From positions 1-64,000 of the forward strand of contig JAQFVV010006222.1 in assembly GCA_028023455.1 (NCBI GenBank): 64,000 nucleotides of DNA. The letters are read 5' to 3'. Shown in pieces: positions 24,440 to 37,085 of the stretch; position 1 is the first letter of the stretch; each line of letters opens with the position of its first letter. This stretch comes from Epiperipatus broadwayi. Its lineage: Eukaryota > Onychophora > Udeonychophora > Euonychophora > Peripatidae. A model generated the notes under the pieces. That model saw only the letters and a list, made by a program, of their open reading frames with translations. It was not told where the DNA came from and ran no database searches. The position numbers were made by a program, and so were the translations under genes.

Positions 24440-26814
24440 ACACTTCCAGCAAATGAACAAACAACATCAGAAAAAGATTCTAAAAAGCATTTCTGCTAAA
24501 CTGTATATATTATCTCAAATCTCTTCAACATAATTCATTCAATTGCATTTAGTTACAACTTTATCGACAACTATTGTTCAACCTTAATGATAATTTCCAC
24601 CTTTTAAATAAATGTATCAATTGTATCAATAACTATTTAAAAAGTAGTATATAAACTTTAAACTCAACTAGTTCAGCAGAAATGTATTTGGGGGATCTTT
24701 TCATTTTTCTCATATTTATTCATTTGTTTGAAGCAAAGTAATCCTTAACAAGCCAGCCTTGATGGAAGAAGCCAATACCAGCAATAGATTTGAGCCAACA
24801 TTAGCAAAGTGTATTTAGTATTCATCTGTACAAATTTTGTTATGTCAATAAATATATTTTTAAAATAAAGTAATCATTGATCAAATAATTTGTAATATAT
24901 ATGTGAGGGGGGGGAGCAGCGAAGTTAAAAGGATACCATGTGAGACTTAATCTTGTAATAATAGATACAATGATTTTTATCTGACTTTAAAAGAATATCA
25001 TAAGTGAGCTTATAATAATAGATTTAATGATAATCATTCTAAATCCATAATGTTATTTGCGTTTATAATTATATTGTGCTTATAAAATATTCAAGTTGAA
25101 AGTAGTTATTAATCACATTGATACATTTATCTAAATATATAGTAAAACATCGTTAAGTCTATATAAAAGATATACAGTATATGTGTAGATTGTCATAACA
25201 AAATATGATGGATAAATAATGAGAATGAAAGAATATATTAATTTGGGACAACTAGTGAATCTCGTTCAGCAGAAATGCATCTTTGTATCTTTTCACTTTT
25301 TTTGATATAGAGTTTTTGTTTTTTTAATTAAATAAAAATTATCTGATAGGTAAACCATTTGGATATGTGAATATGGAGAAATAACACACGACAACTGATA
25401 AATATTAATATAACACCGTTAATTTACATCTAGTTAATAAAAGATAAAATACAATATCTAAAATTGCTTATAAAAAACTATTAAAATAATAAATTTATTT
25501 TTAAACGAATACAGTACTTTTTTTATTCTCTCCTTTTTTTTTTTACTTCCATAATTTTTTTTTATTTAAAAACATGCCCATTCCAAGTTTAATTAAAGAA
25601 TTTATAATTAAAATTATTCAAATAATTCAAGTTTTTCTATATTTATTAATAGGTCACTCTTTAAAAAAATTATGATTTAACACTTAGAGGAATTAAATTA
25701 AACATACATTTGAAGTAATATTATATGTTTCTATAAATACATTTTAAATTAAAGCATACATAAATATTTTTTTCTTTTCGATTTATTTCACAAATACATT
25801 CATACATTCATTTCATTTGAAAAATCAAATTTATGCATTTGTAAATGATATTTTTTAATAAGTATATATATAGATAACATAACATAATATGATATATAAA
25901 TATAGAGTTTATATTTTAATATTTGATTTTAGCAACCTGAAAGTATACAAGATTATTAAATGTAATAATATTCAAGGCTAAATGAATTTATAAGTAATCA
26001 TTAAAATCAGTCAACACTTAAACAATAAATAGAGATTGTTGATTGTTATTGATATTGTCTAAGTGTTAACTGATTTTAATAGATATCTAAAATATAAATG
26101 CTGATATAGTACTTTTATATTAAATACCAATGTACTTGGCCTTTTGAAAGACTGTCATTTTTATATGTGAATTTGTCAGCATTACTTCTTTTGTAGTAAT
26201 AAAAGTTTCTTATTATTAAATATAATATTTGTAATATTTTTACTTGGTTGCTTTAACACATTTTTTTTATAGATTTAATGTAAATTAAACAAAAGATTTG
26301 AATATTATATAAATAAATGTGAGAAATATAAATGGCTGAAAAGACATCGTTACCTGTTATATTTGATATGTGAATTTGACAGTGTTATGATGGTTTAGCA
26401 TAATAGTTTTTTTTTAAATTATCATGAATTTGGCAGGTGACAGCCCTATATACAAACATTTACAGATAAACATATATTTATCATTCAGACAACAGAAAAA
26501 ATAAGGATTTCATATATAGATAGATAATAATAGCAGAGGGTGATTCTCACACACATATCTGCATTTCATGATTTGTAATTTTTCATTGTGATGGGGTATT
26601 AACTAACATTTATCCAATGTACATTTATTAAATAATATGTTAAATAAGTAAAACAAATAAAAATAGAAATTGCTAAATCTTATTTGATTAAATTAATATA
26701 TTTAGTTTATGACTGAAATGTCAAAAATAAACAAATCACTAATATAAGATACAATTAAAAGACTAGTAGTTGTAATAATTTGGAAGAGTTCTAAAGAAGT
26801 AAAAGTGAAGGTTT
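24440..26814. other. No gene seen
   Basis: Very A+T-rich, low-complexity runs, no credible ORF or recognisable element. Confidence 0.4.
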
Positions 26815-27245
26815 GTAATGATGGTATATTATTAGATGTGATATGTTGCACTATTTCCATTATCTATGAGTGAATGTTGTATGTATAGAAAATTTTAAAC
26901 TTTATTTAAACTTTCCAAAACAAACAACTTATTAGGAATAACACACAAATAGACAACACAGTTTAGTAATTACACAATGTTTTGACTAGTATTATTATTC
27001 TCTACTCTTCTTCATGTGTTGCTGGCCTATATGCACAAGCCAGCAGGTGTTGCTGACCTATATGCACAGTGACAATACTCATTAAAAAGTTGAACTTACA
27101 ACTTTAGAGTCTTGAATATTGAATTTAAGGCAAACACTCAATCAATTGAGTTATTCTGTCAAAGGCAACATATAGTAGAAGCTTGATATACTTATATATG
27201 AGGATTGGTTCAAATCCTTCTGAATCCTTCAAATTTTTTTATTGT
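26815..27245 (-). mobile_element. Penelope-like family B tail, left arm of inverted pair
   Basis: Contains, in minus orientation, the family-B tail landmarks. These are a degraded tRNA-like stretch (CAATTGAGTT near 27145), a decayed hammerhead core (ATGAAGA...TCAAAAC, about 26980-27015), TGTGTAATTACTAAACTG, TTTGGAAAGTTTAAATAAAG, and the terminal extension with CCATCATTACAAACC. A short internal repeat of the GCTGGCCTATATGCAC segment occurs near 27020-27067. There is no reverse transcriptase. It mirrors 27435-27830. Confidence 0.65.
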
Positions 27246-27431
<186 letters not shown>

Positions 27432-27434
27432 TAG

Positions 27435-27830
27435 CCTTGCTCATAAAAAAATTGAAGGACTCACTAGGATTTGAACCAACCTTCATATATAAACATATCA
27501 AATTTCTACTATATATTACCTTTGTCAGAATACAACAGTTGGTAGAGCATTTGCCTTAAATTTGATATTCAAGAATCTAAAGATGTGAGTTCAACTTTTA
27601 AGTGAATATTGTCACTGTGTATATAATATAGGCCAGCAACACCTAAAGAAGAGTGGAGAATACTACTACTCTAAATGCTGTGCAATTACTAACCCATGTT
27701 GTCTATTTGTGTGTTATTACTAACAAGTTTGTATTTGGAGAGTTTAAATAAAGTTTAAAATTTTCTATACATTCAACATTCACTCATACATAATGAAAAT
27801 AATCCAACATATCACATCTGATTGGTATTA
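27435..27830 (+). mobile_element. Penelope-like family B tail, right arm of inverted pair
   Basis: Plus-oriented counterpart of 26815-27245. It carries GGATTTGAACCAACC, a tRNA-like D-arm remnant (CAGTTGGTAGAGC near 27536) and a decayed hammerhead core (CTAAAGAAGAG...CTCTAAATGCTGTGC, 27652-27685). It ends with TTTAAATAAAG and CATATCACATCTGATT. It lacks the terminal extension that the left arm has. Confidence 0.65.
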
Positions 27831-28384
27831 TATTTTCAATAATCACTTGTAAGTACAAAAAATAAACAAAGCAAAAGTAGAATAATAATATTAGTTTGAA
27901 TTGCTATATTGAGAAAATGTGTTGATTTAACATAGGTAGCTAAAGTTAAAATAAAAAAGTGTTGAACTGCATTAAACCTGAAACATGACCACACACAAAA
28001 TTCCCATGCTGAAAATTATGTAATCAAATCAAATATTTTGGAAAAAGCGATAACAGGAAGAACGATCAGTTAAAACAATAAAAAATATACAAAAATTTAT
28101 TGAATGGATTTCTTATTGGTTGCTGCTCATCAAAACATCTTGGCTATGGATTTAATTTCATTTATATAATGGAGCTTCCATTTACTAATTAATTTGTCTA
28201 TCTTAACCATTGAAAATATTAAATTCATATATGTACATATCATTAAAATCCAGTCAACACTTAGACAATCCAAAAACAAAACTTATTCTTCTTTCAGATA
28301 ATCACAAAATGTATGTATTTATTATTGAATGCTATGTATTGTACAGAAAGTTTCAAATACATAAGTGTAATGTTTGTCTAAAGG
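27831..28384. other. No gene seen
   Basis: A+T-rich intervening DNA. The short ORF at 28210-28440 runs into the PLE tail that follows and resembles nothing known. Confidence 0.4.
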
Positions 28385-28618
28385 TATGTGACAATGGCAT
28401 CAGTGATGATACATTGAACTATTTCCATATTAGATACTGAACATTTTTAGAAAAAAATCCAAAACTTTATTTTCCCTTTCCAAATATAATCAACCGTTAG
28501 TAATAGCACAGTGTTATATACTAACCTGTGGGCTGTTGCTAACAGCTCAATGTATTTGGAAAGTTTAAATAAAGTTTGAATTTCATTCAATATTTAATAT
28601 TTGACAATGGAAATAGCT
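28385..28618. mobile_element. Fused inverted pair of short family B tails
   Basis: 28385-28510 is a minus-oriented tail with its extension (CAATGGCATCAGTGATGAT), then ATTTCCATATTAGAT and CTTTCCAAATATAATC. 28511-28618 is a plus-oriented tail beginning GTGTTATATACTAACCTG and ending GGAAATAGCTTAACAT. The right copy starts at the equivalent of the GTGC that follows the ribozyme cut in the family. No coding sequence remains. Confidence 0.6.
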
Positions 28619-30159
28619 TAACATATAATTATTACGTATGTAGAATGTTATTAGTTGCACTTATTGAAAAAAAACCGCCATATTTATTTAAAAATACTTT
28701 TAAAAAACATCACTTTTGTTTCCTTCATTCAACCTGCAGTACACGATAATTAATAAAAGCGGAAATATATTTAAATCTCATAATTTATTATTTTAAAAAT
28801 AATATTGCGTATCTAGTTCAAATAGCCTTCGCTTGCTTACTGTTTTTTTTTTCATAAATAATTGCATTCTTTAATCAATTCTAAATTTATATGGCATGCA
28901 CATCAAATATATCAACATATCATTGTCATATCTTTAAATAATAATACTAAAGTGCCTAATGTGTATGATCATATATATGTATAATTATTTTTTCAGTAAA
29001 CTGTCATTGCAGATTATTGAATCACGAGATTTATAAATATAAAAATAGAAATTCCATTAGAGAAGATAATAGAAACAAAGCAGTAATTTCTAACCTTGCA
29101 TGTCAAAGCATCTTTTTGAAATTGACAACCTTGATGACTAAGGCTTAGATTGTAATTCACATAAAAGTAATGTGAAGGGGAGAAAAATCTTGAATCTATT
29201 CTAAACTATAAGATAAATCCAAAAGAAGAATTTGTAATTGCAATTGTCATACTAACTATTAAAGAAAAAAATAAGAGTATTAAAAATAATGGAGGTTAAA
29301 AGCATTCACTTCCAACGAAAAAAAGCTTGCTTTTATAGTTTTTTATTTCCTTCAGCATAGCGATTACAGTTTTAAATTGAGTAACATTTCTGCGTATAAA
29401 ATCTTTTTAAAAATTATGAGCATTGATCTCTTATTTAAAGGTTTAATAACACAGAAAACAATTAAAAGCTTAAAAAGACATAGATATTATAATAAAAACA
29501 GATTTAATATATATTAACACCATATTTAAGAGCCTTGTAGAGCAGCACATTCATCTGACATAACATAACCTAAGTTCAAATAAGGTCAGGTAAAATATAA
29601 AATCATTTTCATACTGCAATAGCTCTTATGATTTTTTTGGGTAGTCTCAAAGACATTCCAGATAATCATCCAATATTGGTCAATAGAATCTAACTATTAA
29701 TAGTTAGAGTGTACATCAAGGATTGAGAAATCGTCAATTCTCATTGTCCAATCTTCTTCTTCATTGTTCTTCTATGAGGTTCTGTTTTAAAAGCTTTTTA
29801 TCCTCCACTGGGCTAATCAAAGGCTGGATTATCTATTTGTCGTATATTATATGTGTCTCATATGAAAACTGTTATAGGGAAGTGTTGTATAATGGTTCAC
29901 ATAAGAGTTCATTCCAGTTTATCCCTCTTTATCTTTCTTTTAGAATATCCTGAACACTTTTGTAAACCACATGAATTGAAAAATCATAAAATATACCAGT
30001 ATGGAAATAAATTACAAATTTTTTTTGGTTAATCACATTGACAAACAGCTTAATTTTAATTCCAAGCAAAAAATTAGCCGAAATAGAAGAATTTTATGAT
30101 AATGTTGATAGCAAATGATAGATGATTTATTGTAGAGATGAACATGAAAGAGACTGTTA
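28619..30159. other. No gene seen
   Basis: A+T-rich. A 76-residue ORF at 29723-29953 has no recognisable motif. No repeat partner was found. Confidence 0.4.
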
Positions 30160-31545
30160 GCAATGACTTTGGAATAACAATTATGAAGAACTTAAATTGA
30201 CCACATTTCTTCTTTTAAAGCTATATTTTAATTTCTGACATTTATAAAATTTGTCAATTTACATCTTGTCAATTTAGATGAAATAATAATATATATATAT
30301 ACAAACATTCCTAGTAGTTTATATTATGTACTAATTAGTTAAAAATTCAATGCTGGTTTATTGAGCATGTGACATACTCTCAATCCAGAGCACAAGATGG
30401 AGACTTTAAAAAGATTGACTTTTTTTTTTACCAATATTCACTTACATAGGCTAATCTTAAGCACTTTGGAATGAAAGCATGAAGATCTTAAATTGATCAC
30501 ATTTCTTCATTAAAAGCTATATTTTAAATATGGATGATTTTTCAATTTACAGCTTATCAATTTAGATGAAATAAACTATGTAAGTAGAAACTATCCTAGT
30601 GGTTAATATTATGTATTAATTAGATTAATAATTGAACACTGTTTACTGAGCATGTGAAATATTCTCAATCCCAAGCACAGGAAAAGTCTCTGAAAGATAA
30701 GAACTGACTGTTTCATCCTTTTTAATTATAATCCTTTACATAGGCCAATCTTAGAAAATTTTGGAATGAAAGAATGAAGATCCTACATTGATCACATTTG
30801 TTCTTTTAAAGTTATATTTTAATTATTGCCATTCATGAAAATTTTCAATTTGCATCTGATAAATTTAGATGAAATAATGAATATAATTAGAATATAATAT
30901 TAACTGCTAGGAAAGTTTGTATTTATATATTTTGTTATTTCGTCTAAAGTGACAAGTTGTAAATAGAAAAATTGACAAAATATCTCTTTAAAAAAAGAAA
31001 TGTGATCAATTTAAAATCATGATTTCACTCCAAAGTGCTTATGAATGGCCTATACAACTGAATCTAGATAAAAATGATAATACAGTCTGACCTTATCTTT
31101 CCAAAGGTTCTATCTTATGCTCTGGATTGAGAATATTTCACTTGCTCAATAAACCAGTGTTGCCTAGTTAATCTAATTAGTATATAATGTTAACCACTAA
31201 AAAAATTTGTACTTACATACATTGTTACTTCTTCTAAACTGACAAGCTGTAAAATAAAAAAAATTGTGAATGCCAATAGTTAAAATATAGCTTTAAAAGA
31301 AGAAATATGATCAATTTAAAACATTCATGCTTTCATTCCAAGGTAATTATAATTGGTTTATGTAAATGAATATCGGCAAAAAGATAATATGGTCTGTTTA
31401 TATCTCTTCAAAAAATCTTGTGCTGAGAATTGAGAGTATTTCATGTGCTTAATAAACCAGCATTGAATTATAAATCTAACTAGTATGTAACATTAACCAT
31501 TAGGAAAGTTTGTATTATATATATAATATAAACTTTCCTAGTCGT
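30160..31545. repeat. Inverted array of ~300-bp tandem repeats (3 forward, 2 reverse)
   Basis: Forward units recur with the landmark GATCACATTTCTTC(T/A)TTTAAAGC at about 30201, 30496 and 30792 (period about 296 bp). Each contains GTCAATTTACATCTTGTCAATTTAG, written here only as its position near the unit start, and GGTTTATTGAGCATGTGA. After about 30905 the same unit runs in reverse complement twice (AAGAAATRTGATCAATTT near 30998 and 31301; TCAATAAACCAG near 31148). The right end closes with a small palindrome (AGGAAAGTTTGTATTATAT and its complement, 31503-31540). Units are clearly diverged. Confidence 0.75.
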
Positions 31546-31548
31546 TAG

Positions 31549-31551
<3 letters not shown>

Positions 31552-31616
<65 letters not shown>
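31552..31616. repeat. (TA)n microsatellite
   Basis: TA repeats with one ATTATT interruption, between the ~300-bp array and PLE copy C1. Confidence 0.9.
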
Positions 31617-31618
<2 letters not shown>

Positions 31619-31639
31619 AAATTTTAACATTATAGAAAA

Positions 31640-34050
31640 TATATAATCGTGAAATAAATAATAAGTATGGCCAAAGTAAGGTTAAAATAAATTTGTATAT
31701 TAATCTGCTTAGTTAACTTTTGACAAAGTGTCTATTTCAAAGCATAACTGGTAAATAATTAGCACAATGTGACAGTAATTCCAATTATAAAAGATTAAAC
31801 TTGATGGTGTTCAAGAGATTTCCATAATTGCAAGTATAATAGGTAACTGCAATGGGTCCTACATTATCAGATTAAATAATGAATGTCTGTTAAAGGAAAC
31901 ACTAGTGGCTTATATATTTATTACATGCAAAATTAATTATGTGCCAAGCCTCTTTTATTTTGTGTTTTTGTGGTTTCTCTTGAGGGAAACAATCCAGACA
32001 GATGCAGGTTTAAAAGGATGCCTGGAAACTCTTTCATACTCTAAAAACATTGAGCTATATGATGAATTTGTTTTCACTATATTATACAAATAGGCATGTT
32101 GGAAAACTATTGATTTCAAGTTGGTGCAGGTATCTCCATAGTATCTGCTATTGTAGGACAGGTGGTCTAAGACATATAATAATTATTCAATTGTCATCAC
32201 TGAAAACTTTATTCTTTACATTATTGAGTGGCCTTTAATTTTGAGTAAATGTTGGTAATAATTGGCATATTGATCCAAGGTTTTGGATCAGGTGCTAGGA
32301 CATATTGGGGTCTATTATAAAATGCCAAAATTTGGTTGTTGAGCACATGGGCAGGAGAGCCTGCCTGCCTGAATTATTCCTTTTGTAAGCATTTAAGTTA
32401 TCCTCAGTATATGTTATATATTTGATTGTTTAAAGTTTCTAAATAAGAAAGCTTTGAAGATGGCTACTTTATATTGACATGCCATTTTTGATTGTGAATA
32501 CGAGTAGCCTCTAACACTGATGGGCTTAACTACCATTGAATAGTTGATGCAGTAAAATTGTTTGATTAATTTCAGGACAAGATATTTAATGCACTGTTGG
32601 TGATCTTTGTTCTCAATATCCATATAATTTCAGAGTACTGTGTAAAATTCTCAAATATTTCGAGAATCAAATGGAGAGAGGAAAGCACAGACAAAGACAT
32701 TGTTGATGTATCTGGTATAGATGATATCTCTATGAGAAGTTAACAGAAATTGGATAACATGCTTTTCAAAAAATGCTATGGTCAAACTTCACATGACTCT
32801 GCTGACAGATAAACCCATAGGCCAGTTCATTATCATGAAGAATATTTCATTCCTAAATATAGTGTGGAGGTTATCATTAATCCACCAAAATATGTCTATA
32901 ATGAAGTGGGCTCTTTTATTGCTAATTGTGCTCAGCTTTAACATTTCCTGAATAATGTTGATGGACAAGACTGTAGACAGAATCATAAAGTTTGGTGACA
33001 TCAAACAAAGCCATTCTATAGATGTTATGGATGTTAGCATTTTTGATAATGTTTATAAAGTCAAATGATGATTTAATTGTTAAAGGTTTAAAACTGAATT
33101 CAGATTGAATCCGATCTGTGATCAGCTTTGTGGCAGCCCTGTAATTCTCTCTCTCTATTTCCTCTCTCTCTCTCTCTCACTGCCAAAGTCCATCATGAAC
33201 CTAAGTGGGTGATACTGCTGCTGAAGTTTTATATTGAAGAATATGCAAGGTGTAATGGCAAAAGGAGAGTAAATATACAGATAGTTGAGATGTGCAAATA
33301 TTGTTATCATGCTTGCTTAAAATGTTAGAAATAAATTTGCCTTTTAAATGCTTGAAGTTATATTCTGCTACATACTTAAAATTTAAGGAGTGTATTTGAT
33401 GCTGAATTTGTCTAGGTAAGCAGATTTTTGTAATAACACAAAATGGTTGCTTTTGAGTTCTTTGAGGCAAACGATGTTAGTGTGCATGGAAAATATATTA
33501 AAATTATTGACTTGTTTATTACAGTGTATAGATTAGGGAAGCATGTGACAATGATTAGGAATGAAGTTGGCATTTTTCATCAAGAAGTCTATTTTGGGAC
33601 TTTCTATCTAGTGTGCACTTGACTTCAGTGACTAACTTTATTTGAGAGTTGGGCAACCATCTCTGATAAATCATGGGCTTACTTGTAACAAAGAAATTTG
33701 TGAAAGTGTGAGAGTTATTCCAAGTAAGGTTGACCACGTTGAAAAATTGAGCCTGTTTATTCACCAAAAAAAAGAGGGATTTTTCAAATACTTCTTGGTT
33801 AGTCTGTTGTATAAAATATTACATCTGTGCTAAATTTTTTGAAGAGTTGGAAAATGAGAATTCAAAAATCTACAATTGCATGTAGATAGTTGAAGCTGAG
33901 TTTTAATGTCTAAAATTATAAACTTGAGGACTTGAATGTGAAGAGAAAATAGCATGAGGTTTAAATTTTTGATAGAGCTGTCAATTGTAATGTCATAGAA
34001 TGTTGGAAAAATTTTATGTTTGAGGTATGATTGGAAGAATTGTAGTCACA
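31640..34050 (-). pseudogene. Penelope-like element C1, decayed reverse transcriptase
   Basis: Minus-strand translation gives the palm region at 32789-33040 (SNKRAHFIIDIFWWINDNLH, then NWPMGLSVS, corresponding to the MGSPxSP-like motif). A later part lies at 32414-32623 (ENKDHQQCIKYL, VKPISVRGY, QYKVAIFKAFLFRNF). N-terminal pieces extend to about 34050 (33201-33767). Many stops and frameshifts are present, and a CTCT run near 33145-33177 interrupts it. Nearly every landmark recurs in the opposite orientation in C2. Read alone the match would be weak. The paired copies and the order palm, then thumb, support a PLE reverse transcriptase. Confidence 0.6.
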
Positions 34051-34054
34051 TGTG

Positions 34055-35540
34055 TAAATGAATGTTGGTTTTGTTCACAAAGCTAATCAGTCGATTCAAA
34101 CTGAATTCCATTTAGGGCCTATAACAATTAAGCTATTATTTGATTTTATAAACATTTTCAAAAATGCTAACATGCATAACAACTATAAAATGTCTTTGCT
34201 TGAGATCACCAAACATTACAGTTCTGTCAACAGAGTCTTGTCCATCAACATTATTCATGAAATGCAAAGCTGAGGACAATTAGTGACCAAAGAGCCTACT
34301 TCATTACTGAGATATGGTAGATTAATGATGACCTCTATGCTACATTTAGAAACAAAATATTCCTCTTGATGATGAACTGCCTTATGGGTTTATCTGTCAG
34401 TGGAGACATATGCAGTTTGATCATGGCATATATTGAAAAGCATGCTATCCAAACCCTGTTAATTTGTCATAGAGACATTATCTACACCAGATATATCAAC
34501 CATGTTTTTGTCTGCACTCTCCCCATTTCATTTTTGAAATGTTTGAGAATTTCAAACAGTTCCCTGAAATCAAATGGATACATGAGAATGAAGATCACCA
34601 ACAGTGCATTAAATAACTTGACCTGAAAATAACCAGACAATCTGACTGCATTGACTATTTAATGACGGTTAAACCGGACAGTGTTTGAGGCTATTTACAT
34701 CATCCTATTTCAATATAAAGTAGCTGGCTTCAAAGCCTTCTTATTTAGAAACTTTACACTAGGCAAATTTATAATAGATGCTAAAGAGCACTTAAAAGCT
34801 TACAAAAAAACCTAATTAAAGCAGGCTATTCTGTTCCCATGCTGACAAACAAACTCTACAATAGACTTAAATATGCCAGACTTCTTGACCCAAAACACTG
34901 GATCAATAAGCTATTTATTACTAACATCCACTCAAAATTAAAGTTCATACTTTCTAAAACCTTCAATATTGACTTCAGATATTGACTATCCCTCAACACA
35001 CATCAATAATTCAAAGGATAAAGTCTACAGTGATAACAAGGCACAATTAGTATATGCCATAGACTGCCCAATCTGCTGTAGCAATACTACAGGGAGACTC
35101 ACATTAATGTGATATCAAAAGTTCCTCAATATGCCTATTTGTATAATAGAGCAAAAATAAATACATCATACAGCTCAAAGTTTTTGGAGCAGGAGAAGAT
35201 TGCTGGCCAGACTTTTAAACCTGCATTTGTCAGAATTGTTTGCCTCAAAAGTAACCACAAAAAATAAAAAAGGCTTGGCACATAATTAATAACACACATA
35301 CAATAAATATACAAACCAATAGTGTTCCCCTATATAGACATTGGTTATTTAATCTGACAATATAAATAACACTTCACAGTTACCTATTATACATGCAATT
35401 ATGCAAATCTTTCAAATATCACAAAGTTTAATCTATTATAATATAATTACTGTGCTAATGATCTACCAGTTATACTTTAGAATAGACATTCTGTGTCAAT
35501 AGTTAACTCATCAGATTAATAAAAAAAAAATATTTTAACC
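34055..35540 (+). pseudogene. Penelope-like element C2, inverted partner of C1
   Basis: It begins in the pre-palm region (HKANQSIQTEF near 34076) and continues through NRVLSINIIHEMQ and CLMGLSVSGDICSLIMAYIE to RYINHVFV at about 34491, the position of the YVDD box, where catalytic aspartates are lost. Then come CLRISNS, QYKVAGFKAFLFRNF-like sequence (34710-34760, across frameshifts) and a GIY-YIG-like remnant (LVYAIDCPICCSNTTGR, about 35049-35100). A non-coding tail follows to about 35540 and mirrors 31640-31990. It starts about where C1's N-terminal part begins, so C2 is 5'-truncated relative to C1. Confidence 0.6.
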
Positions 35541-36809
35541 TAGCCATATTACTATTTTATTTCCTTATATGTATTGTAGCAGGTGTGTTACATGGCATAC
35601 AATAACAGTGTGCGTGCACAAATATATATATATATAAAGTTGAAATGAAAAATAGAAATAAACACAAAGAAAAATTTTGTAGATATTTTCTGCATTTTCT
35701 GGAATAAAATCACGGAAAAGGGTTAAATAATTTGGGATTTAAAATAAAATTTTATTGTAAAATAAATATTTTTATTGTATTTTGAAATCAAAAACAAGCA
35801 TGTTTTGTGTTAAAATAGAACTAATAATTGTAAATATTTATTTTATCTATTTTAAAAATCATTGTAGATTATAATTTGTTAAAAGTCTAAAAGTAGCTTA
35901 TAATATAAAGTTGCTTTCATAAAGATTAGATAGTTAAAAAATAACAGTTTTTAATTAATGTATTTTTGCAACCCAATCTAGGTAATATAAAAAGCGTTGA
36001 TGAAATGATTAGAATAGTTGGCTAGTTTTTTTGTTTTAAGTTTGGTTTAAGTAATTAGCTGGCCAGTACAGCTAGCTGCAATAGTTGGTGTTTGGAGAGC
36101 TACCTTGAGAATCTAAATAAAGACAAAAAGGATGGCAAATCCAGCAGCTGCTCTGTGGTTCACCACAGAGAGTTTTGATTCACATAAAGACAGAATCATT
36201 TTCTGTGAACACTAGCCTGCTACAAATATGTTCTAGAAGACAGTTTGCTTGCCTGAAGTTTATACTTTTCCTGATGAGATAATGTCCCCAATCAAGACAA
36301 ATCATCAATTGATGAAAAATTAGTTATATGTATGAGGTGTCTATAAGCAAAGGACCACATATAAATCTATCAGCTTGTATTTATATCAAGTGTGGCTGGT
36401 AAATTCTTTTAAGAAATTCCTTAAAATGATCTTTTTTAAAAAAAAGTGAGATACATAATTGAGAACAATAATATTTTAAACCATTTACTGAATAAAAGAG
36501 ACATTTAAAAAATAACACAAATAATTGTGTTTGAATGAAATAATTTTGCTTGGATTAAAAATCAAAGAGTCAAGAATAATTCATTGACCATCTTATTTTA
36601 AAAAAAGATGATTTCCAAAAATCTTTTAGATTAGAAAAAAAGAAACTTGCTAGAGTATTATTTTTTAAAACAAAAAACTTGTGGTTAATAACTGATTCTG
36701 ATTACTTTTATAAATATTGAACTGGTTCCATTTAATAGAAACTGTTTAATTGTGTTTTAACCTTTTTAACATAATTTTAAAGTTTGTTTTTAACATTACA
36801 TGAACAGAC
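35541..36809. other. Gene-free stretch with a perfect 20-bp palindrome and a hammerhead-like core
   Basis: CTCTGTGGTTCACCACAGAG at 36151-36170 is a hairpin with 9-bp arms in a locally less A+T-rich block (36050-36340). At 36275 CTGATGAG is followed by GTC...GAC and AAATCATC, a layout like a decayed hammerhead (CUGAUGA, stem II, GAAA). No protein is recognisable. This could be the tail of another, older PLE or SINE family. Confidence 0.35.
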
Positions 36810-37085
36810 CAGCACTTCAAGCAGAGGTGAGAATACCATTGATATCAGAGCTATCAACAATACCCACAGTCAGACTGAGCTATGGAAAGCATAACACAAT
36901 CACAGTTCTAGATCATGGCCCACCTTGACCGCTAGAGTCAAACCCATACCATCCAAAGCATTTTATTTGTTAAGAGGTAAACCTCAGGTGCCATCTAATT
37001 ATACAAAGTAATTAACATGCCTAGATGGTAGGCCCATAATCTAACACTTGAAAAATCCCATGACTAGCTCATACTCTGTCTCAGG
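36810..37085 (-). repeat. Unclassified dispersed repeat, copy on minus strand
   Basis: Its reverse complement matches 55680-55900. Shared landmarks are GAGGTTTTACCTC/GAGGTTTACCTC, AATGCTTTGGATGG/AATGCTTTGCATGG, GGGTTTGA/GGGTTGAA and CTCTGCTTGAAG, in the same order and spacing. It has no ORF. It may be a SINE or a non-autonomous DNA element. Confidence 0.5.

Noticed and set aside
29520-29600. tRNA-like string (TAGAGCAGCACATTCATCTG ... AAGTTCAAATAAGG)
   Set aside because: A weak D-arm and B-box resemblance only; no stems close and there is no second copy.
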